From: Enterobacter cancerogenus
Lineage (GTDB): Bacteria; Pseudomonadota; Gammaproteobacteria; Enterobacterales; Enterobacteriaceae
NCBI RefSeq assembly: GCF_019047785.1
Contig: NZ_CP077290.1
Location: 3,286,001 to 3,350,000, forward strand
Reading direction: 5' to 3'
Length of the DNA stretch: 64,000 nucleotides
Below the pieces are notes generated by a model. It worked only from the letters and a program-made list of their open reading frames with translations. It was not told where the DNA came from and searched no databases. A program made the position numbers and the translations under genes. Shown one piece after another: positions 17,166-29,800 of the stretch (its first letter is position 1; each line of letters opens with the position of its first letter).

Positions 17166-17498
17166 ATGTACGAAGCTCTTTTAGTTATTTTCCTTATTGT
17201 AGCCATCGCTCTTGTAGCGCTGATCATGCTGCAGCAAGGCAAAGGCGCTGATATGGGAGCCTCCTTCGGAGCAGGCGCTTCCGGTACGCTGTTTGGTTCA
17301 AGTGGTTCTGCGAACTTCATGACCCGTACAACTGCGATTCTGGCTACGCTGTTCTTCATCATCAGTCTGGTGCTGGGCAATATCAACAGCAACAAGACCA
17401 GTAAAGGAAGCGAGTGGGAAAATCTGAGTGCTCCGTCTAAAACTGAGCAGACTCAGCCAGCTGAACCGGCTAAGCCGACCAGCGACATCCCACACTAA
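17166..17498 (+). CDS. secG: Protein translocase subunit SecG
   Basis: SecG is the small partner of SecYE in the inner-membrane translocon. The 110-residue protein begins MYEALLVIFLIVAIALV, has the conserved MLQQGKGADMGASFGAG loop, and a second membrane helix near residues 50-72. The start at 17166 has an AAGGA site and matches the E. coli N-terminus. leuU follows 9 bases after the stop, so the two are probably cotranscribed. Confidence 0.96.
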   Translation: MYEALLVIFLIVAIALVALIMLQQGKGADMGASFGAGASGTLFGSSGSANFMTRTTAILATLFFIISLVLGNINSNKTSKGSEWENLSAPSKTEQTQPAEPAKPTSDIPH

Positions 17499-17507
17499 GT
17501 ACTCAGT

Positions 17508-17594
17508 ACCGAGGTGGTGGAATTGGTAGACACGCTACCTTGAGGTGGTAGTGCCCTAACGGGCTTGTGGGTTCGAGTCCCATCCTCGGTACCA
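17508..17594 (+). tRNA. leuU: tRNA-Leu (anticodon GAG)
   Basis: The 87-base cloverleaf has acceptor stem ACCGAGG/CCTCGGT, discriminator A, and encoded CCA. The anticodon stem CTACC/GGTAG closes the loop TTGAGGT with anticodon GAG. A long variable arm typical of tRNA-Leu (GTGCCCTAACGGGCTT) and the T-loop GTTCGAGTC are present. Confidence 0.97.
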
Positions 17595-17606
17595 ATATTC
17601 CAGAAG

Positions 17607-17634
17607 AAAGACGTCGAAAGACGTCTTTTTTTTC
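17607..17634 (+). terminator. Terminator of secG-leuU
   Basis: A perfect 9-bp stem (AAAGACGTC / GACGTCTTT) closes on a GAAA tetraloop and leads into a run of T. Confidence 0.85.
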
Positions 17635-17663
17635 GTCTGAAGATCGTGTGTCTTCGATCTTTC

Positions 17664-17728
17664 GTAGGGCGGATAAGCCTGGCGCCACCCGCTATATTGC
17701 CCGGTGGTGCTGCGCTTACCGGGTCTAC
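17664..17728. repeat. REP/BIME-type palindromic element
   Basis: Two REP-like units (GTAGGGCGGATAAGCCTGGC and the reverse GCCCGGTGGTGCTGCGCTTAC) face each other between the convergent leuU and argG. E. coli has yhbX at this place; no yhbX remnant is visible. Confidence 0.65.
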
Positions 17729-17740
17729 GAAAACCCAAAT

Positions 17741-17767
17741 AAAAAAGGCGCCCAACGGGCGCCTTTT
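17741..17767 (-). terminator. Terminator of argG
   Basis: The stem GGCGCCC, loop GTT, GGGCGCC (read on the minus strand) is followed by a run of T just past the argG stop. The plus strand also has a short T run, so it may act both ways. Confidence 0.8.
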
Positions 17768-17783
17768 GCATCTCTTGTCAGCG

Positions 17784-19211
<1,428 letters not shown>

Positions 19212-19372
19212 TTTAATCATCTTTTGACGATGACCGGAAGAGACGTGTGCATTTTTTGTAAAAATTTCCCTCTCTTTACGCTACGTTATGTTGGGTTGAC
19301 AGGTGGGGGTCACTATCAATATACTGAACGCCGATTTTACGTCCCGTCTTCGGTACCAAATCCCAGCATTAT

Positions 19373-19401
19373 TTGCAAATTCTCCTCAAAACGCGTAGAA
19401 T
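19373..19401 (+). promoter_or_regulatory. Promoter of metY-rimP-nusA-infB operon
   Basis: The -35 TTGCAA (19373-19378) and -10 TAGAAT (19396-19401) are 17 bases apart, placing the start about 10 bases before metY. The rest of the 286-base argG-metY gap shows no gene. Confidence 0.75.
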
Positions 19402-19416
19402 TTGCCACGTTTCAGG

Positions 19417-19493
<77 letters not shown>

Positions 19494-19615
19494 CTTTCCC
19501 ATAAAGTTCTTTTTCAAATATACTGTGAAGACTCAGAGCCTTCGTAGCTGGATTTGAAAAAATTCTTTCGGAGAGTGCTCCAGGCCACAGTTGTGGCTAT
19601 AGGGTTCAGTTATCT

Positions 19616-19641
19616 AAAGCCCCGATTTTTCGGGGTTTTTT
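19616..19641 (+). terminator. First terminator/attenuator in the metY-rimP leader
   Basis: A CCCCGA/TCGGGG hairpin is followed by six T. Read-through is required to express rimP-nusA-infB, so it sets the ratio of tRNA to mRNA. Confidence 0.8.
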
Positions 19642-19663
19642 GTTATCTGACTACAGAATAACT

Positions 19664-19683
19664 GGGCTTTACGCCCTTTTTTT
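19664..19683 (+). terminator. Second terminator/attenuator in the metY-rimP leader
   Basis: A short GGGC/GCCC hairpin with TTTAC loop is followed by seven T, only 18 bases before the rimP start. The tandem arrangement suits NusA-dependent feedback known in E. coli. Confidence 0.7.
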
Positions 19684-19700
19684 ATGTCTTGGGGGTGGGC

Positions 19701-20153
19701 TTGTCCACATTAGAGCAAAAATTAACAGAGATGATTACTGCACCGGTCGAAGCACTGGGCTACGAACTGGTCGGCATCGAATTCGTTCGCGGCCGCACAT
19801 CGACGCTGCGCATCTATATTGATAGTGAAGATGGCATCAATGTTGATGATTGTGCTGATGTTAGCCACCAGGTGAGTGCGGTTCTTGATGTTGAAGACCC
19901 AATTACCGTTGCGTACAACCTGGAAGTTTCCTCACCCGGCCTCGATCGTCCGATGTTCACGGCCGAGCACTATGTGCGCTTTACCGGTGAAGAAGTGGCT
20001 CTCGTTCTGCGTATGGCCGTACAGAACCGCCGTAAATGGCAGGGAATTATCAAAGCTGTTGATGGTGAAATGATCACGGTTACAGTCGAAGGCAAAGATG
20101 AAGTGTTCGCGCTGAGTAATATCCAGAAGGCGAACCTGGTTCCCCACTTTTAA
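19701..20153 (+). CDS. rimP: Ribosome maturation factor RimP
   Basis: RimP assists 30S subunit maturation. Starting at TTG 19701, after a G-rich ribosome site, gives 150 residues beginning [20 protein letters not shown], matching E. coli in length and sequence. An in-frame TTG at 19689 would add four residues without support. nusA follows 28 bases later. Confidence 0.95.
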   Translation: MSTLEQKLTEMITAPVEALGYELVGIEFVRGRTSTLRIYIDSEDGINVDDCADVSHQVSAVLDVEDPITVAYNLEVSSPGLDRPMFTAEHYVRFTGEEVALVLRMAVQNRRKWQGIIKAVDGEMITVTVEGKDEVFALSNIQKANLVPHF

Positions 20154-20181
20154 CAGTCTGGATTGAGGTGAAAAGCCCGCG

Positions 20182-21684
20182 ATGAACAAAGAAATTTTGG
20201 CTGTTGTTGAAGCCGTCTCCAACGAGAAATCACTGCCGCGTGAGAAGATTTTCGAAGCGCTGGAAAGTGCACTGGCTACAGCAACCAAGAAAAAATACGA
20301 ACAAGAGATCGATGTTCGCGTAGAAATCGATCGTAAAAGCGGTGACTTCGATACATTCCGTCGTTGGGTGATTGTTGAAGAAGTTACCCAGCCGACTAAA
20401 GAGATCACCCTGGAAGCGGCGCGTTACGAAGACGAAAGCCTGAACGTGGGCGATTACGTTGAAGATCAGATTGAATCTGTTACCTTCGACCGTATCACCA
20501 CGCAGACCGCGAAGCAGGTTATCGTACAGAAAGTACGCGAAGCCGAGCGCGCGCTGGTTGTCGATCAGTTCCGCGATCAGGAAGGCGAAATCATCACGGG
20601 TGTGGTGAAGAAAGTGAACCGCGACAACATCTCTCTGGAGATCAAATCCGAAGGGATGCCGGGTAACGCTGAAGCCGTTATCCTGCGTGAAGACATGCTG
20701 CCGCGTGAAAACTTCCGCCCAGGCGACCGTATCCGCGGTGTGCTGTATGCCGTTCGCCCTGAAGCGCGTGGCGCACAGCTGTTCGTGACCCGTTCTAAAC
20801 CAGAAATGCTGGTAGAACTGTTCCGTATTGAAGTGCCGGAAATCGGCGAAGAAGTTATCGAAATCAAAGCAGCGGCTCGCGATCCTGGTTCACGTGCGAA
20901 AATCGCGGTGAAAACCAACGATAAGCGTATCGATCCGGTTGGTGCGTGTGTGGGTATGCGCGGCGCGCGCGTTCAGGCGGTTTCTACCGAACTGGGCGGC
21001 GAGCGTATCGATATCGTTCTGTGGGACGATAACCCGGCGCAGTTCGTGATCAACGCAATGGCGCCGGCTGATGTGGCGTCTATCGTGGTTGACGAAGACA
21101 AGCACACCATGGATATCGCGGTAGAAGCGGGTAACCTGGCGCAGGCGATTGGCCGTAACGGTCAGAACGTACGTCTGGCGTCACAGCTGAGCGGCTGGGA
21201 ACTCAACGTGATGACCGTTGATGACCTGCAGGCCAAGCATCAGGCTGAAGCCCACGCGGCGATCGATACCTTCACCAAATACCTGGACATTGACGAAGAT
21301 TTCGCCACCGTTCTGGTTGAAGAAGGTTTCTCTACGCTGGAAGAACTGGCCTATGTGCCAATGAAAGAGCTGCTGGAAATTGACGGTCTGGATGAAGCGA
21401 CCGTTGAAGCCCTGCGTGAACGCGCTAAAAACGCACTGACCACCCTGGCGCTGGCTCAGGAAGAAAGCCTTGGCGATAACAAGCCGGCTGATGACCTGCT
21501 GAATCTGGAAGGTCTTGATCGTGCGATTGCGTTCAAGCTGGCTGCCCGTGGTGTTTGTACGCTGGAAGATCTCGCTGAGCAAGGCGTTGATGACCTGGCC
21601 GATATCGAAGGTTTAACCGACGAGAAAGCCGGCGAACTCATCATGGCCGCACGTAATATTTGCTGGTTCGGCGACGAAGCGTAA
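20182..21684 (+). CDS. nusA: Transcription termination/antitermination factor NusA
   Basis: NusA binds RNA polymerase and nascent RNA, controlling pausing, termination and antitermination. The 500 residues comprise the N-terminal polymerase-binding domain, an S1 domain (about 135-200), two KH domains (about 230-340, with [15 protein letters not shown]), and two acidic helix-hairpin repeats at the C-terminus. It sits in the canonical rimP-nusA-infB order, and NusA acts on the leader terminators of its own operon in E. coli. Confidence 0.97.
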   Translation: MNKEILAVVEAVSNEKSLPREKIFEALESALATATKKKYEQEIDVRVEIDRKSGDFDTFRRWVIVEEVTQPTKEITLEAARYEDESLNVGDYVEDQIESVTFDRITTQTAKQVIVQKVREAERALVVDQFRDQEGEIITGVVKKVNRDNISLEIKSEGMPGNAEAVILREDMLPRENFRPGDRIRGVLYAVRPEARGAQLFVTRSKPEMLVELFRIEVPEIGEEVIEIKAAARDPGSRAKIAVKTNDKRIDPVGACVGMRGARVQAVSTELGGERIDIVLWDDNPAQFVINAMAPADVASIVVDEDKHTMDIAVEAGNLAQAIGRNGQNVRLASQLSGWELNVMTVDDLQAKHQAEAHAAIDTFTKYLDIDEDFATVLVEEGFSTLEELAYVPMKELLEIDGLDEATVEALRERAKNALTTLALAQEESLGDNKPADDLLNLEGLDRAIAFKLAARGVCTLEDLAEQGVDDLADIEGLTDEKAGELIMAARNICWFGDEA

Positions 21685-21708
21685 TAAACTGTAGCAGGAA
21701 GGAACAGC

Positions 21709-24396
21709 ATGACTGATGTAACTGTAAAATCGCTGGCTGCCGAGATTCAGACCTCCGTGGACCGCCTGGTACAGCAATTTGCTGATGCAGGGATCCCGAA
21801 GTCCGCTGATGACTCGGTGACCGCGCAAGAAAAACAAACCTTGTTAGCGCACCTGAACCGTGAACACGGTTCTACGCCTGACAAGTTAACGCTGCAGCGC
21901 AAAACGCGTAGCACGTTGAATATCCCTGGTACCGGTGGCAAAAGCAAATCGGTACAAATCGAAGTCCGCAAGACGCGCACCTTTGTAAAACGTGATCCGC
22001 AAGAGGCCGAACGCCTTGCTGCGGAAGAGCAGGCACAGCGTGAAGCGGAAGAACAAGCTCAGCGTGAGGCAGAAGCAACTGCCAAACGCGAAGCAGAATT
22101 AAAAGCTGAACGTGAGGCCGCAGAAAAAGCGAAACGCGACGCAAGTGATAAAGTGAAGCGTGAAGCTGCGGAAAAAGACAAAGTGAGCAATCAACAGACC
22201 GACGATATGACAAAAACCGCCCAGGCTGAAAAAGCCCGCCGTGAAAATGAAGCTGCCGAACTGAAGCGTAAAGCGGAAGAAGAAGCACGCCGCAAGCTGG
22301 AAGAAGAAGCGCGTCGTGTGGCAGAAGAAGCACGCCGTATGGCAGAAGAAAACGAGAAAAACGGTGTGAATACCGCTGAGCCGTCTGAAGACAACAGCGA
22401 TTATCACGTTACCACTTCCCAGCACGCACGCCAGGCTGAAGATGACAACGACCGTGAAGTCGAAGGTGGTCGTGGCCGTACTCGCAGCACCAAAGCCGCG
22501 CGTCCAGCGAAAAAAGGCAACAAGCACGCTGAATCTAAAGCTGACCGTGAAGAAGCACGTGCAGCGGTTCGCGGCGGTAAAGGCGGTAAGCGTAAAGGTT
22601 CCGCTCTGCAGCAGGGCTTCCAGAAGCCAGCGCAGGCCGTTAACCGTGACGTTGTGATCGGCGAAACCATCACCGTTGGCGATCTGGCGAACAAGATGGC
22701 GGTTAAAGGCTCTCAGGTCATCAAAGCGATGATGAAACTGGGCGCAATGGCGACCATCAACCAGGTCATCGACCAGGAAACCGCACAGCTGGTTGCCGAA
22801 GAGATGGGCCACAAAGTTATCCTGCGTCGTGAAAACGAGCTGGAAGAAGCAGTCATGAGCGACCGTGACACGGGTGCAGCGGCTGAACCGCGCGCGCCGG
22901 TTGTGACCATCATGGGTCACGTTGACCACGGTAAAACCTCTCTGCTTGACTACATTCGTTCTACTAAGGTTGCCTCCGGCGAAGCGGGTGGTATTACCCA
23001 GCACATCGGTGCTTACCACGTAGAAACCGAAAACGGCATGATCACCTTCCTGGATACCCCGGGCCACGCAGCGTTTACCTCAATGCGTGCTCGTGGTGCT
23101 CAGGCAACGGATATCGTTGTACTGGTTGTCGCAGCAGACGATGGCGTGATGCCACAGACCATTGAAGCTATCCAGCACGCGAAAGCGGCGCAGGTGCCTC
23201 TGGTTGTTGCGGTCAACAAAATCGATAAGCCAGAAGCCGATATGGATCGCGTTAAGAACGAACTCTCCCAGTACGGCGTTATGCCGGAAGAGTGGGGCGG
23301 CGAAGCGCAGTTCATCCCTGTTTCTGCAAAAGCCGGTACCGGTATCGACGACCTGCTGAACGCCATCCTGCTGCAGGCTGAAGTACTGGAGCTGAAAGCG
23401 GTTCGTAAAGGTATGGCGAGCGGTGCGGTTATCGAATCCTTCCTGGATAAAGGTCGTGGTCCGGTAGCGACCGTTCTGGTTCGCGAAGGTACTCTGAACA
23501 AGGGTGACATCGTACTGTGTGGTTTCGAATACGGTCGCGTTCGTGCGATGCGTAACGAACTGGGTCAGGAAGTGCTGGAAGCGGGTCCATCCATTCCAGT
23601 GGAAATCCTGGGTCTGTCCGGTGTTCCGGCCGCGGGTGACGAAGTGACCGTTGTACGTGACGAGAAGAAAGCGCGTGAAGTGGCTCTGTACCGTCAGGGT
23701 AAATTCCGTGAAGTGAAACTGGCTCGTCAGCAGAAATCTAAACTTGAGAACATGTTCGCGAACATGACCGAAGGCGAAGTTCACGAAGTGAACATCGTAC
23801 TGAAAGCCGACGTTCAGGGTTCTGTGGAAGCGATCTCCGACTCCTTGCTGAAACTGTCTACCGACGAAGTGAAAGTGAAGATCATCGGTTCTGGCGTAGG
23901 TGGTATCACCGAAACCGACGCGACCCTGGCTGCAGCGTCCAACGCTATCCTGGTTGGCTTCAACGTTCGTGCTGACGCCTCTGCGCGTAAAGTTATCGAT
24001 GCGGAAAGCCTGGATCTGCGTTACTACTCCGTCATCTATAACCTGATCGACGAAGTGAAAGCGGCAATGAGCGGCATGCTGTCTCCTGAGCTGAAACAGC
24101 AGATCATCGGTCTGGCTGAAGTGCGTGACGTGTTCAAATCACCGAAATTCGGTGCGATCGCGGGCTGTATGGTTACCGAAGGTAACATCAAACGTCACAA
24201 CCCAATCCGTGTACTGCGCGACAACGTGGTTATCTATGAAGGCGAGCTGGAATCCCTGCGCCGCTTCAAAGATGACGTTAACGAAGTGCGTAACGGCATG
24301 GAATGTGGTATCGGCGTGAAGAACTACAACGACGTTCGCGTTGGCGATATGATCGAAGTGTTCGAGATCATCGAAATCCAACGTACCATCGCGTAA
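21709..24396 (+). CDS. infB: Translation initiation factor IF-2
   Basis: IF-2 is the GTPase that brings fMet-tRNA to the 30S subunit and promotes subunit joining. The 895 residues have a highly charged, repeat-rich N-terminal region (about 100-220, units like AQREAEE), then the G domain with [13 protein letters not shown] and NKID motifs, and C-terminal beta-barrel domains. As in E. coli, internal starts are present: GTG at 22183 (codon 159) and ATG at 22207 (codon 167) would yield shorter IF-2 forms. AGGAAGGA precedes the main ATG. Confidence 0.97.
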   Translation: MTDVTVKSLAAEIQTSVDRLVQQFADAGIPKSADDSVTAQEKQTLLAHLNREHGSTPDKLTLQRKTRSTLNIPGTGGKSKSVQIEVRKTRTFVKRDPQEAERLAAEEQAQREAEEQAQREAEATAKREAELKAEREAAEKAKRDASDKVKREAAEKDKVSNQQTDDMTKTAQAEKARRENEAAELKRKAEEEARRKLEEEARRVAEEARRMAEENEKNGVNTAEPSEDNSDYHVTTSQHARQAEDDNDREVEGGRGRTRSTKAARPAKKGNKHAESKADREEARAAVRGGKGGKRKGSALQQGFQKPAQAVNRDVVIGETITVGDLANKMAVKGSQVIKAMMKLGAMATINQVIDQETAQLVAEEMGHKVILRRENELEEAVMSDRDTGAAAEPRAPVVTIMGHVDHGKTSLLDYIRSTKVASGEAGGITQHIGAYHVETENGMITFLDTPGHAAFTSMRARGAQATDIVVLVVAADDGVMPQTIEAIQHAKAAQVPLVVAVNKIDKPEADMDRVKNELSQYGVMPEEWGGEAQFIPVSAKAGTGIDDLLNAILLQAEVLELKAVRKGMASGAVIESFLDKGRGPVATVLVREGTLNKGDIVLCGFEYGRVRAMRNELGQEVLEAGPSIPVEILGLSGVPAAGDEVTVVRDEKKAREVALYRQGKFREVKLARQQKSKLENMFANMTEGEVHEVNIVLKADVQGSVEAISDSLLKLSTDEVKVKIIGSGVGGITETDATLAAASNAILVGFNVRADASARKVIDAESLDLRYYSVIYNLIDEVKAAMSGMLSPELKQQIIGLAEVRDVFKSPKFGAIAGCMVTEGNIKRHNPIRVLRDNVVIYEGELESLRRFKDDVNEVRNGMECGIGVKNYNDVRVGDMIEVFEIIEIQRTIA

Positions 24397-24413
24397 TCGT
24401 CGTCGGTTTTTGG

Positions 24414-24433
24414 GCCGCCACGGTGTTGGCGGC
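24414..24433 (+). other. Hairpin after infB
   Basis: GCCGCCA and TGGCGGC pair around a 6-base loop 17 bases after infB. No T run follows, so it is more likely an RNA stability or processing site than a terminator. Confidence 0.5.
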
Positions 24434-24460
24434 AATCCAAAATCCTTTGATGATTAATTC

Positions 24461-24494
24461 GCGTAGGCCGGGTAAGCGAAGCGCCACCCGGCAA
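24461..24494. repeat. REP element between infB and rbfA
   Basis: GTAGGCCGGGTAAGCGAAGC followed by GCCACCCGGC is a REP palindrome of the type found elsewhere in this window. Confidence 0.7.
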
Positions 24495-24501
24495 TAATTT
24501 C

Positions 24502-24526
24502 AAAAGGGGCTTTTAGCCCCTTTTTT
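24502..24526 (+). terminator. Terminator or attenuator before rbfA
   Basis: GGGGC, TTTTA loop, GCCCC, then six T. It lies 17 bases before the rbfA ATG, so rbfA-truB would need read-through or an unseen promoter. Confidence 0.7.
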
Positions 24527-24542
24527 GTCTGGAGAATTTATT

Positions 24543-24947
24543 ATGGCGAAAGAATTTGGTCGCCCTCAGCGCGTAGCGCAGGAAATGCAGAAAGAGATCG
24601 CGCTCATTCTGCAACGCGAAATTAAAGACCCACGCGTGGGCATGATGACCACCGTGTCCGGCGTTGAAATGTCACGTGACCTGGCCTATGCCAAAGTGTT
24701 CGTGACCTTCCTGAACGATCAGGACGAAGCGGCAGTGAAAAACGGCATTAAAGCCCTGCAGGAAGCCTCTGGTTTCATCCGCTCTCTGCTCGGCAAAGCG
24801 ATGCGCCTGCGTATCGTGCCTGAGCTAACCTTCTTCTACGACAACTCGCTGGTCGAAGGTATGCGTATGTCCAACCTGGTGACCAGCGTGGTGAAACATG
24901 ACGATGAACGTCGTGTTAACCCAGCGGACGACAGCAAGGAGGACTGA
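24543..24947 (+). CDS. rbfA: 30S ribosome-binding factor A
   Basis: RbfA is a KH-fold factor for late 30S maturation and cold adaptation. The 134 residues start [20 protein letters not shown], as in E. coli, with a GGAG site upstream. The KH region includes [13 protein letters not shown]. The stop overlaps the truB start (TGATG). Confidence 0.96.
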   Translation: MAKEFGRPQRVAQEMQKEIALILQREIKDPRVGMMTTVSGVEMSRDLAYAKVFVTFLNDQDEAAVKNGIKALQEASGFIRSLLGKAMRLRIVPELTFFYDNSLVEGMRMSNLVTSVVKHDDERRVNPADDSKED

Positions 24948-25897
24948 TGAGTCGTCCTCGTCGTCGTGGTCGCGACGTGCATGGCGTGCTGCTGCTGGAT
25001 AAACCCCAGGGCGCATCCAGCAACGACGTGCTGCAAAAAGTGAAGCGTCTTTTTAACGCCAACCGTGCGGGCCACACTGGCGCGCTGGATCCGCTGGCAA
25101 CCGGTATGCTGCCGGTTTGCCTGGGGGAGGCGACAAAGTTTTCTCAGTATCTGCTGGATTCCGATAAGCGTTATCGCGTTATCGCCAAGCTCGGCCAGCG
25201 CACGGATACCTCCGATGCCGATGGTCAGGTAGTGGAAGAGCGCCCCGTAACCTTTAGCGCCGAACAGCTGGATGCCGCGCTGGAGAGCTTCCGCGGCGAT
25301 ACCATGCAGGTGCCGTCGATGTATTCGGCGCTGAAATATCAGGGCAAGAAGCTCTACGAATACGCGCGTCAGGGCATTGAGGTGCCGCGCGAGGCACGCC
25401 CGATCACGGTGTATGAGCTGCTGTTTATCCGCCACGAGGGCGATGAGCTGGAGCTGGAAGTCCACTGTTCGAAAGGGACCTATATTCGGACCATCATTGA
25501 CGATCTCGGTGAAAAGCTGGGCTGCGGTGCGCACGTGATTTACCTGCGTCGTCTGGCCGTCAGTAAATATCCGGTTGAACGCATGGTGACCCTTGAGCAT
25601 CTTCATGCGCTGGTTGAGCAGGCGCACGCGCAGGAGATTTCCCCTGCCGAGCTGCTCGATCCGCTGCTGATGCCGATGGACAGCCCGGCGGCCGATTTCC
25701 CTGTCGTTAACCTTCCTTTAACGTCTTCCGTGTACTTTAAGAACGGAAACCCGGTTCGTACAACGGACGCGCCGGCTGAAGGCCTGGTTCGCGTGACCGA
25801 AGGTGAGGAAGGGAAGTTTATCGGCATGGGTGAAATGGATGGCGAAGGGCGCGTTGCGCCGCGCCGTCTGGTGGTTGAATACCCGGTCGAAGGCTAA
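24947..25897 (+). CDS. truB: tRNA pseudouridine(55) synthase
   Basis: TruB makes pseudouridine 55 in the T-loop of most tRNAs. The 316 residues contain the catalytic motif with its Asp in [15 protein letters not shown], the [13 protein letters not shown] region, and a C-terminal PUA-like domain. It is translationally coupled to rbfA. Length is close to the 314 of E. coli. Confidence 0.96.
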   Translation: MSRPRRRGRDVHGVLLLDKPQGASSNDVLQKVKRLFNANRAGHTGALDPLATGMLPVCLGEATKFSQYLLDSDKRYRVIAKLGQRTDTSDADGQVVEERPVTFSAEQLDAALESFRGDTMQVPSMYSALKYQGKKLYEYARQGIEVPREARPITVYELLFIRHEGDELELEVHCSKGTYIRTIIDDLGEKLGCGAHVIYLRRLAVSKYPVERMVTLEHLHALVEQAHAQEISPAELLDPLLMPMDSPAADFPVVNLPLTSSVYFKNGNPVRTTDAPAEGLVRVTEGEEGKFIGMGEMDGEGRVAPRRLVVEYPVEG

Positions 25898-25915
25898 CGG
25901 CGATAACGGCTCACC

Positions 25916-25944
25916 TTGCGATAAGCAGGGGAGACGAGTAGAAT
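25916..25944 (+). promoter_or_regulatory. rpsO promoter
   Basis: TTGCGA (25916-25921) and TAGAAT (25939-25944) are 17 bases apart, after the truB stop, and would drive rpsO and pnp. Confidence 0.7.
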
Positions 25945-25956
25945 ATCGCCGCTTAA

Positions 25957-26322
<366 letters not shown>

Positions 26323-26337
26323 GTCTTGCGAGTTTCA

Positions 26338-26366
26338 GAAAAGGGGGCCTGATGGCCCCTTTTTTC
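26338..26366 (+). terminator. rpsO terminator
   Basis: The hairpin GGGGCC, TGAT, GGCCCC is flanked by A and T runs. In E. coli partial read-through feeds pnp. Confidence 0.85.
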
Positions 26367-26429
26367 AACCAGACGGCAGCAATTCAATGGAAACTATTGT
26401 ATTGTTGCTATAAATGATCTTCATTGCAG

Positions 26430-26545
26430 AGGTTCGCGCGGCTAATGAGAGGCTTCACCCATGGGGGTGTCGGTTGTCATTAGTCGCGAGGATGCGAAGA
26501 AGGTCGGGTTAAATCGTCAGCACACCGGTGGTGTGCTGTCACACA
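26430..26545 (+). promoter_or_regulatory. pnp leader with RNase III hairpin
   Basis: A long imperfect stem (26434-26460 pairing with 26463-26489; ends TCGCG-GGCTAATGA and TCATTAGTCGCGA) matches the leader where RNase III cuts and PNPase represses its own synthesis in E. coli. A second perfect hairpin, CAGCACACC GGT GGTGTGCTG, lies at 26518-26538 just before the start. Confidence 0.75.
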
Positions 26546-26564
26546 TTTAAGAAAGGATAGAATT

Positions 26565-28700
26565 TTGCTGAATCCGATCGTTCGTAAGTTCCAGTATGGT
26601 CAGCACACCGTCACGCTGGAAACCGGCATGATGGCGCGTCAGGCTACTGCTGCCGTAATGGTAAGCATGGATGACACCGCGGTGTTCGTTACCGTTGTGG
26701 GCCAGAAAAAAGCTAAACCAGGTCAGGACTTTTTCCCACTGACCGTAAACTACCAGGAGCGTACCTACGCTGCCGGTAAAATCCCGGGTGGTTTCTTCCG
26801 TCGTGAAGGCCGTCCAAGCGAAGGCGAAACCCTGATTGCGCGTCTGATTGACCGCCCGGTTCGTCCGCTGTTCCCGGAAGGCTTCGTTAACGAAGTTCAG
26901 GTTATCGCCACCGTTGTTTCCGTTAACCCACAGGTTAACCCGGACATCGTTGCGATGATCGGCGCATCCGCTGCCCTGTCACTGTCTGGTATTCCATTCA
27001 ACGGCCCAATCGGTGCTGCACGCGTAGGTTACATCAATGACCAGTACGTGCTGAACCCAACGCAGGAAGAGCTGAAAGAAAGTAAGCTGGACCTGGTCGT
27101 TGCCGGTACCGAAGCCGCGGTTCTGATGGTTGAATCCGAAGCAGAGCTGCTGAGTGAAGACCAGATGCTGGGCGCTGTGGTCTTCGGCCACGACCAGCAG
27201 CAGATCGTTATCCAGAACATCAACGACCTGGTGAAAGAAGCCGGTAAACCACGTTGGGACTGGCAGCCAGAAGCGGTTAACGACGCGCTGAATGCACGCG
27301 TAGCGGCACTGGCAGAATCTCGTCTGAGCGACGCATACCGCATCACCGACAAACAGGAGCGCTATGCTCAGGTTGATGTGATCAAATCTGAAGTGACCGC
27401 GACCCTGGTTGCTGAAGACGAAACGCTGGACGCTAACGAAATTGGCGAAATCCTGCACGCAATCGAGAAAAACGTTGTTCGTAGCCGCGTACTGGCAGGC
27501 GAACCGCGTATCGATGGTCGTGAAAAAGATATGATCCGTGGTCTGGACGTGCGTACTGGCGTTCTGCCACGTACCCACGGTTCCGCACTGTTCACCCGTG
27601 GCGAAACTCAGGCGCTGGTTACCGCCACGCTGGGTACTGCCCGTGATGCACAGAACATCGACGAACTGATGGGCGAACGTACCGACAGCTTCCTGTTCCA
27701 CTACAACTTCCCTCCGTACTCCGTAGGCGAAACCGGTATGGTGGGCTCACCGAAGCGTCGTGAGATTGGTCACGGTCGTCTGGCGAAGCGCGGCGTGCTG
27801 GCAGTGATGCCAGAAGCTGACAAATTCCCGTACACCGTTCGCGTAGTGTCAGAAATCACCGAATCTAACGGTTCCTCTTCTATGGCTTCCGTGTGTGGTG
27901 CCTCTCTGGCGCTGATGGATGCAGGCGTGCCGATCAAAGCCGCTGTTGCGGGTATCGCAATGGGTCTGGTGAAAGAAGGCGACAACTTCGTTGTTCTGTC
28001 TGACATTCTGGGTGATGAAGATCACCTGGGCGATATGGACTTCAAAGTCGCGGGTTCCCGCGAAGGTATCTCTGCACTGCAGATGGATATCAAAATTGAA
28101 GGCATCACCAAAGAGATCATGCAGGTTGCTCTGAACCAGGCTAAAGGTGCGCGTCTGCACATCCTGGGCGTGATGGAACAGGCGATCAACGCGCCGCGTG
28201 GCGATATTTCTCAGTTCGCGCCACGTATCCACACCATCAAGATCAATCCAGACAAGATCAAAGACGTTATCGGTAAAGGCGGTTCCGTTATCCGTGCCCT
28301 GACCGAAGAGACTGGCACCACTATCGAAATCGAAGATGACGGTACTGTGAAGATCGCAGCGACCGACGGCGAGAAAGCGAAATTCGCTATCCGTCGCATC
28401 GAAGAAATCACGGCAGAAATCGAAGTGGGCCGCGTCTATGCAGGTAAAGTGACCCGTATCGTTGACTTTGGCGCATTCGTTGCCATCGGTGGCGGTAAAG
28501 AAGGTCTGGTACACATCTCTCAGATCGCTGACAAGCGTGTTGAGAAAGTGACCGATTACCTGCAGATGGGCCAGGAAGTTCCGGTTAAAGTTCTGGAAGT
28601 TGACCGCCAGGGCCGTATCCGTCTGAGCATTAAAGAAGCAACCGAGCAGTCTCAGCCTGCTGCGCCAGAAGCACCGGCAGCAGAACAGCAAGGCGAGTAA
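26565..28700 (+). CDS. pnp: Polyribonucleotide nucleotidyltransferase (PNPase)
   Basis: PNPase is a phosphorolytic 3'-5' exoribonuclease and degradosome component. The 711 residues equal E. coli in length: two RNase PH domains, a KH domain (about 553-610, [17 protein letters not shown]) and an S1 domain (about 620-690, [19 protein letters not shown]). The start is TTG 26565 with AGAAAGGA upstream, as in E. coli. The Ala/Pro/Gln-rich tail is ordinary. Confidence 0.97.
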   Translation: MLNPIVRKFQYGQHTVTLETGMMARQATAAVMVSMDDTAVFVTVVGQKKAKPGQDFFPLTVNYQERTYAAGKIPGGFFRREGRPSEGETLIARLIDRPVRPLFPEGFVNEVQVIATVVSVNPQVNPDIVAMIGASAALSLSGIPFNGPIGAARVGYINDQYVLNPTQEELKESKLDLVVAGTEAAVLMVESEAELLSEDQMLGAVVFGHDQQQIVIQNINDLVKEAGKPRWDWQPEAVNDALNARVAALAESRLSDAYRITDKQERYAQVDVIKSEVTATLVAEDETLDANEIGEILHAIEKNVVRSRVLAGEPRIDGREKDMIRGLDVRTGVLPRTHGSALFTRGETQALVTATLGTARDAQNIDELMGERTDSFLFHYNFPPYSVGETGMVGSPKRREIGHGRLAKRGVLAVMPEADKFPYTVRVVSEITESNGSSSMASVCGASLALMDAGVPIKAAVAGIAMGLVKEGDNFVVLSDILGDEDHLGDMDFKVAGSREGISALQMDIKIEGITKEIMQVALNQAKGARLHILGVMEQAINAPRGDISQFAPRIHTIKINPDKIKDVIGKGGSVIRALTEETGTTIEIEDDGTVKIAATDGEKAKFAIRRIEEITAEIEVGRVYAGKVTRIVDFGAFVAIGGGKEGLVHISQIADKRVEKVTDYLQMGQEVPVKVLEVDRQGRIRLSIKEATEQSQPAAPEAPAAEQQGE

Positions 28701-28708
28701 GGTTGCCA

Positions 28709-28731
28709 TTTGCCCTCCGCGTTGCGGAGGG
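28709..28731 (+). other. Hairpin between pnp and nlpI
   Basis: GCCCTCCGC, loop GTT, GCGGAGGGC is a perfect stem without a T run. It may protect the pnp 3' end or slow polymerase before nlpI. Confidence 0.55.
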
Positions 28732-28807
28732 CCTATTACCAGGCAGGACGCCTTGTTAGCAGCCGGGGGACAGGACGTCATCCAATAGTTGTCTTCGGGA
28801 GTGGGAA

Positions 28808-29692
28808 ATGAAGCCTTTTTTGCGCTGGTGTTTCGTTGCGACAGCTTTAACGCTGGCAGGATGCAGCAACTCTGCCTGGCGTAAGAGCGAAGTCCTCGCA
28901 GTGCCATTGCAACCGACTTTGCAGCAGGAAGTGATTCTGGCACGCATGGAACAAATTCTTGCCAGTCGGGCTTTAACCGATGACGAACGCGCACAGCTTT
29001 TATATGAGCGCGGAGTGTTGTATGATAGTCTCGGTCTGAGGGCATTAGCGCGAAATGATTTTTCACAAGCACTGGCAATCCGACCTGATATGCCTGAAGT
29101 ATTCAATTACTTAGGCATTTATTTAACGCAGGCAGGCAATTTTGATGCTGCCTATGAAGCGTTTGATTCTGTACTTGAGCTTGATCCAACTTACAACTAC
29201 GCGCACTTGAATCGCGGTATCGCATTGTATTACGGCGGTCGTGACAAGTTAGCGCAAGATGATCTGCTGGCGTTTTATCAAGACGATCCTAATGATCCTT
29301 TCCGCAGCCTGTGGCTTTACATCGTTGAGCAGAAGCTCGATGAGAAGCAGGCAAAAGAAGCACTGAAACAGCGCTTCGATAAATCGGACAAGGAACAGTG
29401 GGGATGGAACATTGTCGAGTTCTACCTGGGCAACATTAGCGAAGCAACGCTGATGGAACGCCTCAAGGCGGACGCAACGGATAACACCTCGCTCGCTGAG
29501 CATCTCAGTGAAACCAACTTCTATTTAGGTAAGTACTACCTAAGTCTGGGGGAAAAGGACAGCGCTACGGCACTGTTCAAATTAGCGGTTGCTAACAACG
29601 TACACAACTTCGTTGAGCACCGTTATGCATTGTTGGAATTATCGCTCTTGGGCCAGGAGCAAGACGACCTGGCAGAATCGGACCAGCAATAG
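28808..29692 (+). CDS. nlpI: TPR lipoprotein NlpI
   Basis: NlpI is an outer-membrane lipoprotein adaptor that organises peptidoglycan hydrolases and helps the protease Prc degrade MepS. The 294-residue protein has a lipobox LAGC (Cys19) and tetratricopeptide repeats (for example residues 62-130, [20 protein letters not shown]). Position between pnp and deaD is canonical. Confidence 0.96.
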   Translation: MKPFLRWCFVATALTLAGCSNSAWRKSEVLAVPLQPTLQQEVILARMEQILASRALTDDERAQLLYERGVLYDSLGLRALARNDFSQALAIRPDMPEVFNYLGIYLTQAGNFDAAYEAFDSVLELDPTYNYAHLNRGIALYYGGRDKLAQDDLLAFYQDDPNDPFRSLWLYIVEQKLDEKQAKEALKQRFDKSDKEQWGWNIVEFYLGNISEATLMERLKADATDNTSLAEHLSETNFYLGKYYLSLGEKDSATALFKLAVANNVHNFVEHRYALLELSLLGQEQDDLAESDQQ

Positions 29693-29800
29693 CTGACGAC
29701 ATAAACATCAGCCCGTAATCTTTTTGATTGCCATCACCTTAACTGGTGAGGGCGTTGTTGTTCGTCAATACACCTACTTTGAGCCGGTTCACACTTTTCA

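Noticed and set aside
5019..17594. Pilus locus as a tRNA-integrated genomic island at leuU
   Set aside because: leuU is intact and separated from the locus by secG; no integrase or duplicated tRNA end is visible at either side.
22099..23067. 322-residue minus-strand frame in infB
   Set aside because: Translation is Phe/His/Arg-rich, a shadow of the charged IF-2 repeats and G domain.
27849..29078. 409-residue minus-strand frame over pnp and nlpI
   Set aside because: It crosses two well-supported plus-strand genes and resembles nothing known.
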